Assembly (NCBI GenBank): GCA_035641235.1
Contig: DASQUP010000055.1
Span: forward strand, 1-37,572
DNA: 37,572 nucleotides
DNA from: DASQUP01 sp035641235
GTDB taxonomy: Bacteria; Actinomycetota; CADDZG01; WHSQ01
Direction: 5' to 3'
The position numbers and the translations under genes are program-made. Below the pieces are notes generated by a model, which was not told where the DNA came from, ran no database searches, and saw only the letters and a program-made list of their open reading frames with translations. The stretch's first letter is position 1. Every line of letters starts with the position of its first letter. Positions 1 through 7,332 of the stretch are shown here, in pieces.

Positions 1-578
1 AACGGCGTTGAGATCGCCCATTGGTTGTTGGTGCAGAAGAACACCGTGGGGAGTCGAAAGACGGTGGCGAAGTTCATCGCTTCGTGGAAGTCGCCCTCCG
101 ACGTGGACCCGTCACCGAACCACACGAGCGACGCGACTCGGTCGCCTCGAATCTTGGCCGCCCATCCGAGCCCGACGGCATGCGGCAGGTGCGTTCCGAT
201 GGCAACGGTGCTGGGCGCAACCCGCAGCTCGCGCGGATTCCAAAAGCCGTGTGTCCCTCCGAAGCCGCGCCTGTACTTGAAGATCGTTGAGGGGGCCAGT
301 CCTCTCAGGATGCCTACTGCGCCCTGCCGGTAGGACGGGAACACCCAGTCGGTGTCTTCGCACGCGTGCAGGGGCCCCGCCTGGGTAGCTTCTTCCCCCC
401 AGAACATCGGATAGGTCCCCAGGCGGCCCTGACGCTGGAGGGCCACAGCTCTTTCGTCGAACGTGCGAAGGAGGACGAGGTTGCGAAAGATCTGAAGCGC
501 GCCCGGCGCGCCGAGCTCCTCGGGGAGCGGGGCGTCCTCGACGTCCGCTCCGTCACCGATGTACCTCAGAACCTCCAT
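1..578 (-). CDS. 2-oxoacid (pyruvate or branched-chain) dehydrogenase E1 alpha subunit, 3' part outside window
   Basis: This is the thiamine-diphosphate-dependent E1 alpha subunit that decarboxylates pyruvate or a branched-chain 2-oxo acid. About 192 residues are visible and the frame is still open at the left edge. The early stretch RTFDERAVALQRQGRLGTY and the later THLPHAVGLGWAAK are family hallmarks. The TPP/Mg motif is complete: GDGSTSEGDFHEAMNFA followed by VFFCTNNQWAIS. The ATG at 578 is the natural start. It has no Shine-Dalgarno sequence, but TATCCT lies 7 nt upstream, which suggests a leaderless mRNA. E1 beta and E2 would be expected further left, outside the window. Pyruvate and branched-chain enzymes cannot be separated from this part. 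The nearby leucine-type operon makes a branched-chain substrate reasonable, but that is inference. Confidence 0.93.
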   Translation of the reverse strand, partial: MEVLRYIGDGADVEDAPLPEELGAPGALQIFRNLVLLRTFDERAVALQRQGRLGTYPMFWGEEATQAGPLHACEDTDWVFPSYRQGAVGILRGLAPSTIFKYRRGFGGTHGFWNPRELRVAPSTVAIGTHLPHAVGLGWAAKIRGDRVASLVWFGDGSTSEGDFHEAMNFATVFRLPTVFFCTNNQWAISTP

Positions 579-585
579 GCGCCGC

Positions 586-591
586 AGGATA
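586..591 (-). promoter_or_regulatory. Putative -10 element TATCCT, leaderless start of E1 alpha gene
   Basis: On the minus strand TATCCT is followed by 7 nt and then the ATG at 578. This spacing would place the transcription start at the start codon. No convincing -35 hexamer is visible. Confidence 0.5.
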
Positions 592-741
592 GTTCAGGGG
601 CGCCGGTTCAGCTTCGCTCCCCGGCTCGAAATGTTAATCAGCCACCACCTGCCGGTGTTCATTTCACAGCTCACGCAGACACCTGAGATGTAAATTTGCG
701 TACGCCACAAATAGGTGAACGTATATCTGTGTGCTGGCCAA

Positions 742-758
742 CCAGGCAGGTGGCCTGG
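742..758 (-). terminator. Short hairpin after the copper-monooxygenase-like gene
   Basis: CCAGGC, a 5-nt loop, and GCCTGG form a perfect 6-bp stem that begins 7 nt past the stop codon at 766. There is no T-tract, so it would be a U-less terminator at best. The rest of the gap down to 592 shows nothing else I can support. Confidence 0.4.
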
Positions 759-765
759 GGCGGAG

Positions 766-1758
766 CTAGCTCCCGTCCGGGACGAAGGCGCCGCTCATGA
801 TTCCCATCACCTTTTTCCAGCGGCGCGAGTCGTCGTAGACGGCGATCAGGTGGAGCTTGTCGCCGGCCGAAACCGTCGGCCCGGCGGCATCCGAGAAGGA
901 CGTCATCCTGCGCAGATCCCATCGATCGTGCTTCGAGTACGTGGGCCGCGACACAAACACGGTCTCCTTCTGGGTGATGTTCCTCAACTTCAGTTTGAGA
1001 CCGCCGTCGTGCAGGTGCCCCGCCATAGCGACGAAGCGGCCCGAATCGGGCATTAGGAAGGTCCACGTCGTCTTGTACTTGCCGTGCCGGCCGCCATTCT
1101 TGGGAACGTTGAACTCGGATGTCATCGTGCAGTTCCTGACGTCCATCCACACCGGCGTCACGCCGCTCATCGACGGGTCCTCCGATTCCGGAGTGAAGTC
1201 GAGGTCGAGACGGATGTAGACCTCGTAGCGACCACTGTGCATGGCGTCGAGGTGGTAGTTCAGCAACCACTTGTGGCTGAGGTGTGAGTACGGCGCGGGC
1301 AGCGGCTCATTGCTCCAGTGGTAGCCGAAGCCGTCGGGCAGCGAGATCTTCGTACGTTCCTTGCCGCTCGCAAAGAAACGATCGGGGAGCCCGCGACAGG
1401 TCGTATCGCGGCGCGCCGGATTCAGCCACACCGCATGGTGGAGATGTACGGCGTGCCTCGGGATAGCGTTGCCCTGGGGATCGACCAGCGTTGCGCGCAT
1501 GGATGTGATGTAGCCGGATTCGGGGAGGGCGTCGACGACATCCGCGTAGGGGGTCCTGGCGGAGCCACCACCGCTCAATTCGATCGGGCCATACAGGCAG
1601 CGGTATCCACCCGCCTTGACCGAGCACCCCGGCTCAACCCGCGCCTCTGCGGTGCTTCCCTGCGACACCTCCGGCGCGTCCGTCTCCATGGCGCGAGCCG
1701 CGAGCGCGACACTCCCCGCCACGAGGGCCAGTGCGAGAAGCAGAGCCGACCGACGCAT
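766..1758 (-). CDS. Secreted protein resembling copper type II (PHM-like) monooxygenase
   Basis: 330 residues with a clear Sec signal peptide (about 1-23, hydrophobic core ALLLALALVAGSVALAA). The histidine layout follows peptidylglycine alpha-hydroxylating monooxygenase: HLHH (His105, 107, 108), LLNYHL (His169), GHLH (His248, 250), and near the C-terminus a GD-x-L...YDDS...VMGIM segment offering Met318 or Met321. In PHM the CuH site uses an HH pair plus a distant His, and the CuM site uses HxH plus Met, so all six ligands have plausible counterparts. Family assignment is by this pattern and should be treated as probable, not certain; the substrate is unknown. The gene is a single unit with its own apparent leaderless promoter (TAGCGT, 6 nt before ATG 1758). 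Confidence 0.6.
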   Translation of the reverse strand: MRRSALLLALALVAGSVALAARAMETDAPEVSQGSTAEARVEPGCSVKAGGYRCLYGPIELSGGGSARTPYADVVDALPESGYITSMRATLVDPQGNAIPRHAVHLHHAVWLNPARRDTTCRGLPDRFFASGKERTKISLPDGFGYHWSNEPLPAPYSHLSHKWLLNYHLDAMHSGRYEVYIRLDLDFTPESEDPSMSGVTPVWMDVRNCTMTSEFNVPKNGGRHGKYKTTWTFLMPDSGRFVAMAGHLHDGGLKLKLRNITQKETVFVSRPTYSKHDRWDLRRMTSFSDAAGPTVSAGDKLHLIAVYDDSRRWKKVMGIMSGAFVPDGS

Positions 1759-1764
1759 GTTGGC

Positions 1765-1770
1765 ACGCTA
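1765..1770 (-). promoter_or_regulatory. Putative -10 element TAGCGT, leaderless start
   Basis: TAGCGT lies 6 nt upstream of the ATG at 1758 on the minus strand. No Shine-Dalgarno sequence is present. Any -35 region would fall inside the hairpin at 1778-1834 that ends the upstream methyltransferase gene. Confidence 0.5.
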
Positions 1771-1777
1771 CCACCGC

Positions 1778-1834
1778 GCCCGTTCTTTTCTTCGGTGACC
1801 GTCTACGAGACGCATACAGAAGAAAAGAACGGGC
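1778..1834 (-). terminator. Long nested hairpin at the end of the methyltransferase gene
   Basis: Perfect 16-bp arms (1778-1793 and 1819-1834, GCCCGTTCTTTTCTTC and its complement) enclose a 25-nt loop holding a second small stem, CGTCT-ACG-AGACG (1800-1812). It begins one nucleotide after the methyltransferase stop codon. No T-tract follows; the pyrimidine run is within the arm. It fits the U-less terminators described for actinobacteria. Confidence 0.65.
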
Positions 1835-1835
1835 T

Positions 1836-2570
1836 CTACGCGGGTTCGTAGACCGAGATGTGGCTCTTGCTATCGGACGTGAACGGCTCGCGCGCCCAGG
1901 ATCCCCACCGGTCTCGCAGCCGCAGGCCCGCCAGCCTGGCCATCAGATCCAGCTCCGAGGGCCATGCATAGCGGAGGAAGGTCGGATAGAGGCGGATGCC
2001 CTCCCCCGAGATGACGACGGTCTGCGCCTCTACGCGCTGGGCCACCGGATCGTGACGGCTCACCTCCAGCGCAACTGAATCGAGCCTGACGGAATCCACT
2101 CCCACTCGCTGGTGCTTGTTCCACCTGGTCTCGTCGGGCACAAAGACCTCGATCACAAAGCAGCCTTTCGGATGCAGCGCAGAGGCGATGTTGGAAAAAC
2201 AGCGCACCTGGTCGTCCTGCGAAGTGAGTGCGAAGAAAGTGTTGAAGACAACAAATACGAGTCCGAAGGGGCCTCCGAGCGGCGCCTCACCAAAGTCTCC
2301 GACGGTCGCAACGATCCTCTCGCCCCCCGGCTTTGCGAGTAGGGCATCCACCATCGCCTTCGATGCATCGATTCCGTGGACCTGCGCGCCCCGTTCTGCA
2401 AGCGGAAGCGCAATCCTTCCGGTCCCGACACCGAGTTCGAGAAACGGATCGGGTCCTGCCTCATCCAGGAGAAAGTCAATCGTCGTTTCCACGTCGGACA
2501 TATAGCCGAACAATGAGTCGTATTCGGATGCGATGTTGTCGCCCCACGTGGGCGGCCCATATCCCTCCAT
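1836..2570 (-). CDS. Class I SAM-dependent methyltransferase
   Basis: 244 residues with a Rossmann-type SAM fold. Motif I is FLELGVGTGRIALPLAERG (about 44-62), followed by the acidic strand VHGIDAS, the strand GPFGLVFVVFNTFFAL and the motif CFVIEVFVPDE. This arrangement is typical of small-molecule or general methyltransferases (Methyltransf_25 type); the substrate cannot be told. The start at 2570 (MEGYGPPTWGDN) was chosen because GGAG sits 5 nt upstream; the frame is open further upstream but that part is low-complexity and lacks family similarity. The gene is divergent from the glycosyltransferase at 2743, and its stop is followed at once by a long hairpin. Confidence 0.85.
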   Translation of the reverse strand: MEGYGPPTWGDNIASEYDSLFGYMSDVETTIDFLLDEAGPDPFLELGVGTGRIALPLAERGAQVHGIDASKAMVDALLAKPGGERIVATVGDFGEAPLGGPFGLVFVVFNTFFALTSQDDQVRCFSNIASALHPKGCFVIEVFVPDETRWNKHQRVGVDSVRLDSVALEVSRHDPVAQRVEAQTVVISGEGIRLYPTFLRYAWPSELDLMARLAGLRLRDRWGSWAREPFTSDSKSHISVYEPA

Positions 2571-2652
2571 AGCTACTCCATCCGCTCGAGTGTTCGCCGG
2601 TGGCGGTACACAGGGCCCGTCACAGGTACGGTGCACTGCCGGTTGAGTTTGA

Positions 2653-2693
2653 AGGGTAGCGACACGGGATACAAAACAGCACCGTGCTACCCT
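2653..2693. promoter_or_regulatory. Inverted repeat with divergent TACCCT elements
   Basis: In the 172-bp gap between the divergent methyltransferase and glycosyltransferase, GGGTAG (2654-2659) pairs with CTACCC (2687-2692) and CACGG (2663-2667) with CCGTG (2682-2686). Each outer arm carries TACCCT pointing outwards: 2688-2693 on plus and 2658-2653 on minus. This may be a symmetric divergent promoter or operator. No -35 elements are obvious. Confidence 0.35.
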
Positions 2694-2742
2694 CGCTCGC
2701 GGCAACCTGCCCTGGCGACCTGCACCTTTGGAGGCATCTGCA

Positions 2743-3780
2743 TTGGGTCTGAGGATCCTGGGCGCGCTGGTTGCGGCAGTACTGGCGACCTTTGCGATCG
2801 TCCGCTACAGGAAAGGTCAGCTTCGCCGCGGCGAAGCTCTCATGGTCGCGATCGTGTCTGCAGCGCTTGTCGTCGCCGCGGCCGCCCCCAATCTTCTCGA
2901 CCCAGTTCTCGGAGCACTGGGATTTGAAAGAGGTCAGGAACGGCGCATCATCGGCCTTCTCGTCATCTCCAACCTATTCACACTGATCCTCGTCTTTCGC
3001 GGCTTCTCGCGTGACGACCAGCTCTCGAACGAGTTGGGCGATCTCGTCGACTACGTCGCGCTCAAGCGACTCGAGGAAACCGGCTGGACTATGCCGCCCG
3101 GCTCGTGTGCCGTCGTGATCCCCGCCTACAACGAGGCGGACAACCTCGGCGAGGTCCTTGCGCAAATGCCGGAGCAGGTCGTCGGGCTGCCGGTCGCCAC
3201 GATCGTTATCGCCGATGGATGCACGGACGCCACCGAGTCTGTCGCGCGAAACGCAGGCGCAGCGGTAATCCGAAGAGACCTACGGCGCGGTTCCGGGGCT
3301 GCGGTCCGCCTCGGATACGAAGCGGCATTGCGGGGAGGCGCCAAGATTGTCGTGACGCTGGACGCAGACGGGCAGCACGATCCGCGGGAGATGCACCTGC
3401 TCGTTAAGCCGCTCATCGAGGAGACGTGCGACATAGTGCAGGGATCACGGGTGCTCGGATCGTTCGAAGTCGAGTCCCCGGTTCGAAGGCACGGCGTCGC
3501 ACTCTTCGCGAAACTGCTGAGCACTCTGGGGCGCACCAAGATCACCGACCCCTCGACCGGATACCGCGCAGCGAGCGCCGATGCCCTGCGCCAGCTCGAC
3601 CTTCGTCAGGATCAGTTCTACGTGTCCGAAGTGATCCTCGATGCGTCCCGAAAGAGCCTGAGGGTCGAGGAGGTGCCGATTACTCTGCGCCGGCGCGCCA
3701 ACGGAGCGACCAAGAAACCCTCGACGTTCCGCTACGCGTGGGGCTTCAGCAAAGCCATCCTCCGCACCTGGCTCCGCTAA
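2743..3780 (+). CDS. Membrane-anchored family 2 glycosyltransferase with DUF2304-like N-terminus
   Basis: About 345 residues. The first 95 hold about three hydrophobic segments (ILGALVAAVLATFAIV, MVAIVSAALVVAAAAP, IIGLLVISNLFTLILVF) arranged as in DUF2304 proteins, which are often neighbours of glycosyltransferases. A GT-A domain then follows: VVIPAYNEADNLGEVL, IVIADGCTDAT, and the metal/nucleotide motif VTLDADGQHDP. It resembles dolichyl-phosphate-mannose synthase-like enzymes and probably moves sugar from a nucleotide donor to a polyprenyl phosphate at the membrane. I chose TTG 2743 because GGAGG lies 8 nt upstream; TTG 2728 is an alternative that adds five residues. It converges on the NYN gene through a shared hairpin. 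Confidence 0.85.
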   Translation: MGLRILGALVAAVLATFAIVRYRKGQLRRGEALMVAIVSAALVVAAAAPNLLDPVLGALGFERGQERRIIGLLVISNLFTLILVFRGFSRDDQLSNELGDLVDYVALKRLEETGWTMPPGSCAVVIPAYNEADNLGEVLAQMPEQVVGLPVATIVIADGCTDATESVARNAGAAVIRRDLRRGSGAAVRLGYEAALRGGAKIVVTLDADGQHDPREMHLLVKPLIEETCDIVQGSRVLGSFEVESPVRRHGVALFAKLLSTLGRTKITDPSTGYRAASADALRQLDLRQDQFYVSEVILDASRKSLRVEEVPITLRRRANGATKKPSTFRYAWGFSKAILRTWLR

Positions 3781-3786
3781 AAAGCC

Positions 3787-3835
3787 GAACCGTTTGCTGT
3801 CACCTCCGACAGGTGGAAGCCACAGCAGACGGTTC
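3787..3835. terminator. Bidirectional long hairpin between glycosyltransferase and NYN genes
   Basis: Arms 3787-3800 and 3822-3835 (GAACCGTTTGCTGT and its near complement, one mismatch in 14) enclose an inner stem CACCT-CCGAC-AGGTG (3801-3815). The right arm overlaps the stop codon of the NYN gene, and the left arm starts 6 nt after the glycosyltransferase stop. The nested shape matches the hairpin at 1778-1834. There is no T-tract. Confidence 0.65.
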
Positions 3836-4856
3836 AGAGTGCGCCCGCTGAAAGGTAGTAGTCATCGGACTCGTCGTCCCACTCCAGGTCCACGATGCCC
3901 TTCGCCGCGGCGGCTTTGACGAACTGGAGGAATCCCCCGTACCCGAAGTTCTTCTCCGAGAAGTTTGGCTGCCGGCGCCGCATCTGGTCCTTGAGCCCCG
4001 ACAGGGGCGGCTGCCCGGTTCTCTGCTCCAGCTCTGCAACCGTGTCTCGGAGCAGCTCGAAGGCCTTTCCCTCACCACCGCCGTCGGCCGGAAACTCCAC
4101 GGTCGGGTCGCCCTCGGCCGATCCCGCGTGCAACTCCACGAGGCCGATGTTCTCGAGATAGCGCATCAGCTCCCCCCAGGCGCGGAATCCGTAGTCGCCT
4201 TCGGAGAAGGTGGGGTCCTTCCGCAACAGGGCTCGCTTGACCATCGACGACAGCACCGGCCCGTCCATCGTGTGCTGAAGGCCCGAGAGCGTTTGCGTGA
4301 CCCGGCGGCTGATGTTCCCGATATCCGTCGACTCCTCGTCGTCCTCACTCGACCTGCGCCGGCGCGGGGCCGACTTCACGGACCCCGGTCCGAGCAGGCG
4401 CTCGTAGAACAAGAACTCGTCGCACGCGCCGGGAAGCAACTCCGATGTCGACCCCTCCACTCCGACGCCAACCACGCGCCGGTTTAACTCGCGCAGTTTC
4501 AGAACCAAAGGCGTGAAGTCCGAGTCCCCGGAGGCGATGACGAAGACGGTGAGGAACTCCCGTTCGAATGCGAGTTCCAGGGCGTCCACCGCAAGTTTGA
4601 TGTCGGCTGCGTTCTTACGAACCATGCCGGTGCGCTGCGGGATCTCTATCATCTCGATCCGCTGCGACACGAGATCCGCGCGGTATTCCGAAAACAAATT
4701 CCAGTCTGCGTATGCGCGCCGGACCACGACGCGCCCACGTTCGCTGAGCGCGTCCATCACGACCTGCAGCTGGAGGTTCTCCCCCCGATCACGAGCGCCG
4801 AGCGCAAGGTTCTCGAAATCGAGGAAGAGCGCCAACCGCTCTTCGTTATCCGCCAC
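3834..4856 (-). CDS. NYN-domain ribonuclease-like protein with two OST-HTH (LOTUS) domains
   Basis: 340 residues. Residues 1-150 form a NYN (LabA/PIN-like) domain with the expected acidic residues: Asp13 in FLDFEN, Asp85 and Asp91 in ADIKLAVDA, Asp111 and Asp113 in ASGDSDFTPL. A charged linker (about 160-180) leads to two OST-HTH/LOTUS modules, about 181-243 (ending GFRAWGELMRYLENIGLVEL) and about 262-336 (FGYGGFLQFVKAAAAKGIVDL). NYN domains are metal-dependent nucleases and LOTUS domains bind RNA, so RNA cleavage or quality control is likely. GTG 4856 has GGGGGA 6 nt upstream. It is the third gene after acyl-CoA dehydrogenase and RNase D, 21 nt downstream of the latter. The RNA target is unknown. 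Confidence 0.9.
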   Translation of the reverse strand: MADNEERLALFLDFENLALGARDRGENLQLQVVMDALSERGRVVVRRAYADWNLFSEYRADLVSQRIEMIEIPQRTGMVRKNAADIKLAVDALELAFEREFLTVFVIASGDSDFTPLVLKLRELNRRVVGVGVEGSTSELLPGACDEFLFYERLLGPGSVKSAPRRRRSSEDDEESTDIGNISRRVTQTLSGLQHTMDGPVLSSMVKRALLRKDPTFSEGDYGFRAWGELMRYLENIGLVELHAGSAEGDPTVEFPADGGGEGKAFELLRDTVAELEQRTGQPPLSGLKDQMRRRQPNFSEKNFGYGGFLQFVKAAAAKGIVDLEWDDESDDYYLSAGAL

Positions 4857-4877
4857 AACGAGTCCCCCGACAAACCA

Positions 4878-6071
4878 TCACAGCTCCACTTCCTCCACAT
4901 ACGGCGGCCGGTTGACGACACGAAGACCGATCCGCCCCTTTGCCAGATCCACGACCGCCTGTCCCGCGAGTTCGCGTCTCCATCCTCGCAGCAAGCGGTG
5001 ATTCTGTGGTTCGGCCGTCCCAGAGAACGCTGCGGCAAGCAATGCCTCGAGATCCGCCCGAGTTGCCACCAACTCCGACGCTATTTCCGCGGCCTCGCAC
5101 CGCGCACGAACTATCGCGTCTGCAAGGCCGGAGACCATTCGGACGCGCGCAATCGCTCCGCGCGGCGGTCCCGGTGGCGGCGGAATGGGCGGAGCCTCTC
5201 GGCCGCGTTGAACCGCGGCGATGATCTCTTTAGCCGAGCGCTCCGCCTCCTTGGCATTGAGACCGCGAATTCCTTTTAGACCGGCAACATCCGAGGGCGC
5301 GCGCCGCGCAATCTCGATGAGGGTGGGGTCCTTGACCACCCAGCCACGCGGGGTGTCACGGCGTTCGGCAACCTTCTCCCGCCAGGAGGCGACTTCTTTC
5401 AGCACGGCGGTTTGGCGGCCCGTCAATACGCCTCGCCCCGATACCCGCCTCCACGCCACTCCCGGATCCGAGGAGTACGTGTCGGGGCTCTCGAGGGAAG
5501 ACATCTCTTCTCGGATCCACCCAAAACGACCCAGCGACTCCAGCTTTGCCGTGAGCGCATCTGCCACCGGAATGAGATACCTAACGTCGTCGGCCGCGTA
5601 TGTGAGCTGGGCCGAAGTAAGGGGGCGGCGGCACCAGTCCGTGTACGCCTCCCCCTTTCTGACGTGCCCGCCGGTGGTCTCCTCCACGAGCCGGCCGTAC
5701 GGGAGCGAGGCGCCGTAGCCCGTGAATCCCGCGGCGATCTGGATGTCAAACACGTTGGCGGGGATGCTGCCGAAGCGCTCGACGAACAGTTCGAAGTCCT
5801 GACGCCCTGCGTGCACCAGAACCTGAATCTGGGGGTCGGCCAGGACGTTGCCGAGAGGCGATAGGTCGATACCGGCAAGCGGATCAAATAGATAGATGTT
5901 GTTCGGAGTGGCAACCTGCACGAGACAAAGCCGGGCGCGAAAGGTCCGTTCGCGCAGGAACTCTGTGTCGATCCCAAACCGACCCGCGGAGCGCGCCTCA
6001 TCGGCCGCTCGCAGCACCGCTGTTGAGTCGGCCTCCAGCCCGAGCTGCTTGACCTTGGGGTCGCTCGTCAA
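4878..6071 (-). CDS. rnd: Ribonuclease D (DEDDy 3'-5' exonuclease with HRDC domain)
   Basis: About 397 residues. The exonuclease domain has the full DEDDy set: Asp35 and Glu37 in GIDTEF, Asp92 in HAGRQDFELF, and Tyr158-x3-Asp162 in YAADDVRYL. An HRDC-type helical domain follows (about 210-285, from LTGRQTAVLKEVASWREK to LNAKEAERSAKEI) and then a further helical C-terminal region. RNase D trims 3' ends of tRNA precursors and other small RNAs. The start is taken as TTG 6071, whose last two bases form part of the TGA of the preceding acyl-CoA dehydrogenase (TTGA), which implies translational coupling; no clear Shine-Dalgarno sequence exists. Reading further upstream in this frame gives only non-family sequence opposite the dehydrogenase coding phase. 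Confidence 0.88.
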   Translation of the reverse strand: MTSDPKVKQLGLEADSTAVLRAADEARSAGRFGIDTEFLRERTFRARLCLVQVATPNNIYLFDPLAGIDLSPLGNVLADPQIQVLVHAGRQDFELFVERFGSIPANVFDIQIAAGFTGYGASLPYGRLVEETTGGHVRKGEAYTDWCRRPLTSAQLTYAADDVRYLIPVADALTAKLESLGRFGWIREEMSSLESPDTYSSDPGVAWRRVSGRGVLTGRQTAVLKEVASWREKVAERRDTPRGWVVKDPTLIEIARRAPSDVAGLKGIRGLNAKEAERSAKEIIAAVQRGREAPPIPPPPGPPRGAIARVRMVSGLADAIVRARCEAAEIASELVATRADLEALLAAAFSGTAEPQNHRLLRGWRRELAGQAVVDLAKGRIGLRVVNRPPYVEEVEL

Positions 6072-7222
6072 GAGGACGGCAGATCGATCTCGCGGGCGAT
6101 GATCATACGCATCACCTCGGACGTCCCCTCCCCGATCTCCAGGATCTTCGAGTCCCTGAAGTGCCGGCATACGGGGAACTCTTCGATGTACCCGTATCCG
6201 CCGTGGATCTGCACGGCGTCCCGGGCGACCTCGACCGCCGTCTCCGATGCGAAGAGCTTCGCCATAGCCGCTTCCTTCTTGTAGGGGCGGCCGCGTTCTT
6301 TGAGCCATGCCGCTCGGTAATAGGCACTGCGGGCGAGTTCCGTCTTCATAAACATGTCTGAGATCTTGAACTGCAGCGCCTGGAAGCTTCCGATCTGTTG
6401 CCCGAACGCGCTTCGCTCCTTCGAGTATTTGATGCTCTCGTCGACACATCCCTGGGCAAGCCCAACGGCGAGCGCAGCGATTGCGATACGACCGTCGTCG
6501 AGGATGTTTAAGAAGTTCTTGAACCCCTCGCCGCGTTCGCCAAGGAGGTTCTCCGCCGGCACCCTGCACTCGTTGAAGGAAAGTTCTCGGGTGTCGGAAT
6601 GGCGCCAGCCCATCTTCCGGTACTGCTTGCCGACCGTGAAGCCGGGAGTCCCCGATGGGATGATGATCGTGGAGATTTCCTTGCCTCCGTCCCGCTCCCC
6701 CGTCACGGCCGTGACGGTGACAAACGCGGTGATGTCCGTCCCCGCGTTGGTGATGAAGGCCTTCGAGCCGTTGACGAGCCACTCATCCCCGGACATCGCA
6801 GCGCTCGTGAGCGTGGCGCCGGCATCCGACCCGCCGCCCGGCTCCGTCAAGCCGAACCCGGCGAGTGCTTCACCTGCGGCCAGCGCCGGCAGCAGCTCCT
6901 TCTTTTGCTTCTCGGTGCCGAAGCGGAAAACGGGCATCGCGCCGAGACCGACCGCCGCCTCAAGCGTTATCGCCAGGGACGAATCCACCCGCGCGATCTC
7001 CTCGATGGCGAGACATAGGGTCAAGAAGTCCGACCCCGAACCCCCGTATTCCTCTGGGAAGGGCAGTCCGAAAAGCCCGAGCTCGCCCATCTTTGCTACG
7101 GCGTCGAGCGGCAGCTGGTGCTCCTCGTCCCACCGCTCCGCGTGGGGACGGATCGCATCGTCCACAAACGCCCTGACGGTCTTCTGAAACTGCTGCTGCT
7201 CGCCGCTGAGGTCTAGGTCCAT
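6068..7222 (-). CDS. Acyl-CoA dehydrogenase (short/medium-chain or branched type)
   Basis: 384 residues, the normal family length. FAD and substrate motifs are present: FGLTEPGGGSDAG, WLVNGSKAFITNAGTD and the C-terminal QIHGGYGYIEEFPVCRHFRD. The catalytic base is the Glu in EIGEGTSEVM, the position used by short- and medium-chain enzymes; isovaleryl-CoA dehydrogenases instead keep their base in an earlier helix. It performs alpha,beta-dehydrogenation of acyl-CoA and passes electrons to ETF. It is the first gene of an operon with RNase D and NYN. The start at 7222 has TACAGT 7 nt upstream and no Shine-Dalgarno sequence. It is divergent from a second acyl-CoA dehydrogenase, with two TetR-like operators between. 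Substrate range is uncertain. Confidence 0.93.
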   Translation of the reverse strand: MDLDLSGEQQQFQKTVRAFVDDAIRPHAERWDEEHQLPLDAVAKMGELGLFGLPFPEEYGGSGSDFLTLCLAIEEIARVDSSLAITLEAAVGLGAMPVFRFGTEKQKKELLPALAAGEALAGFGLTEPGGGSDAGATLTSAAMSGDEWLVNGSKAFITNAGTDITAFVTVTAVTGERDGGKEISTIIIPSGTPGFTVGKQYRKMGWRHSDTRELSFNECRVPAENLLGERGEGFKNFLNILDDGRIAIAALAVGLAQGCVDESIKYSKERSAFGQQIGSFQALQFKISDMFMKTELARSAYYRAAWLKERGRPYKKEAAMAKLFASETAVEVARDAVQIHGGYGYIEEFPVCRHFRDSKILEIGEGTSEVMRMIIAREIDLPSS

Positions 7223-7229
7223 GTTCGGA

Positions 7230-7235
7230 ACTGTA
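7230..7235 (-). promoter_or_regulatory. Putative -10 element TACAGT, leaderless start
   Basis: TACAGT sits 7 nt before ATG 7222 on the minus strand. No ribosome binding site is visible, so the transcript of the acyl-CoA dehydrogenase operon is probably leaderless. Confidence 0.5.
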
Positions 7236-7245
7236 GTTGAACCTG

Positions 7246-7272
7246 CCTCGGAGGGGGGACCCCCCTACGAGG
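7246..7272. promoter_or_regulatory. 27-bp near-perfect palindrome with G6/C6 core
   Basis: The centre at 7259 is AGGGGGG-A-CCCCCCT, flanked by CCTCG and CGAGG. Twelve of thirteen arm positions match. It lies 24-50 nt upstream of ATG 7222. If that gene is leaderless the palindrome is in promoter DNA, about where a -35 region would be, and would act as an operator and not an RNA hairpin. Confidence 0.45.
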
Positions 7273-7287
7273 ATTGCTCGAGGGAGA

Positions 7288-7303
7288 TTGACCGCACAGT
7301 CAA
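7288..7303. promoter_or_regulatory. TetR-like operator, copy 1 (TTGACCGCACAGTCAA)
   Basis: A 16-bp inverted repeat with half-sites TTGACC and AGTCAA (one mismatch), between the two divergent acyl-CoA dehydrogenase genes. It is a near match to copy 2, whose start is 45 bp further on. The form is typical of TetR-family regulators of acyl-CoA metabolism. No regulator gene lies in the window. Confidence 0.6.
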
Positions 7304-7332
7304 GAAGGTGTTCTATCCTGAGTGGAGAAAAC

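Noticed and set aside
6072..6782. A long upstream extension of the RNase D reading frame
   Set aside because: It runs through the acyl-CoA dehydrogenase gene in another phase, has a composition of Arg/Gly/His typical of GC-rich shadow frames, and no RNase D similarity appears before the TTG at 6071.
6354..7187. 277-codon open frame on the plus strand opposite acyl-CoA dehydrogenase 1
   Set aside because: Low-complexity Ser/Pro/Ala-rich translation with no family features; the minus strand carries a clear dehydrogenase.
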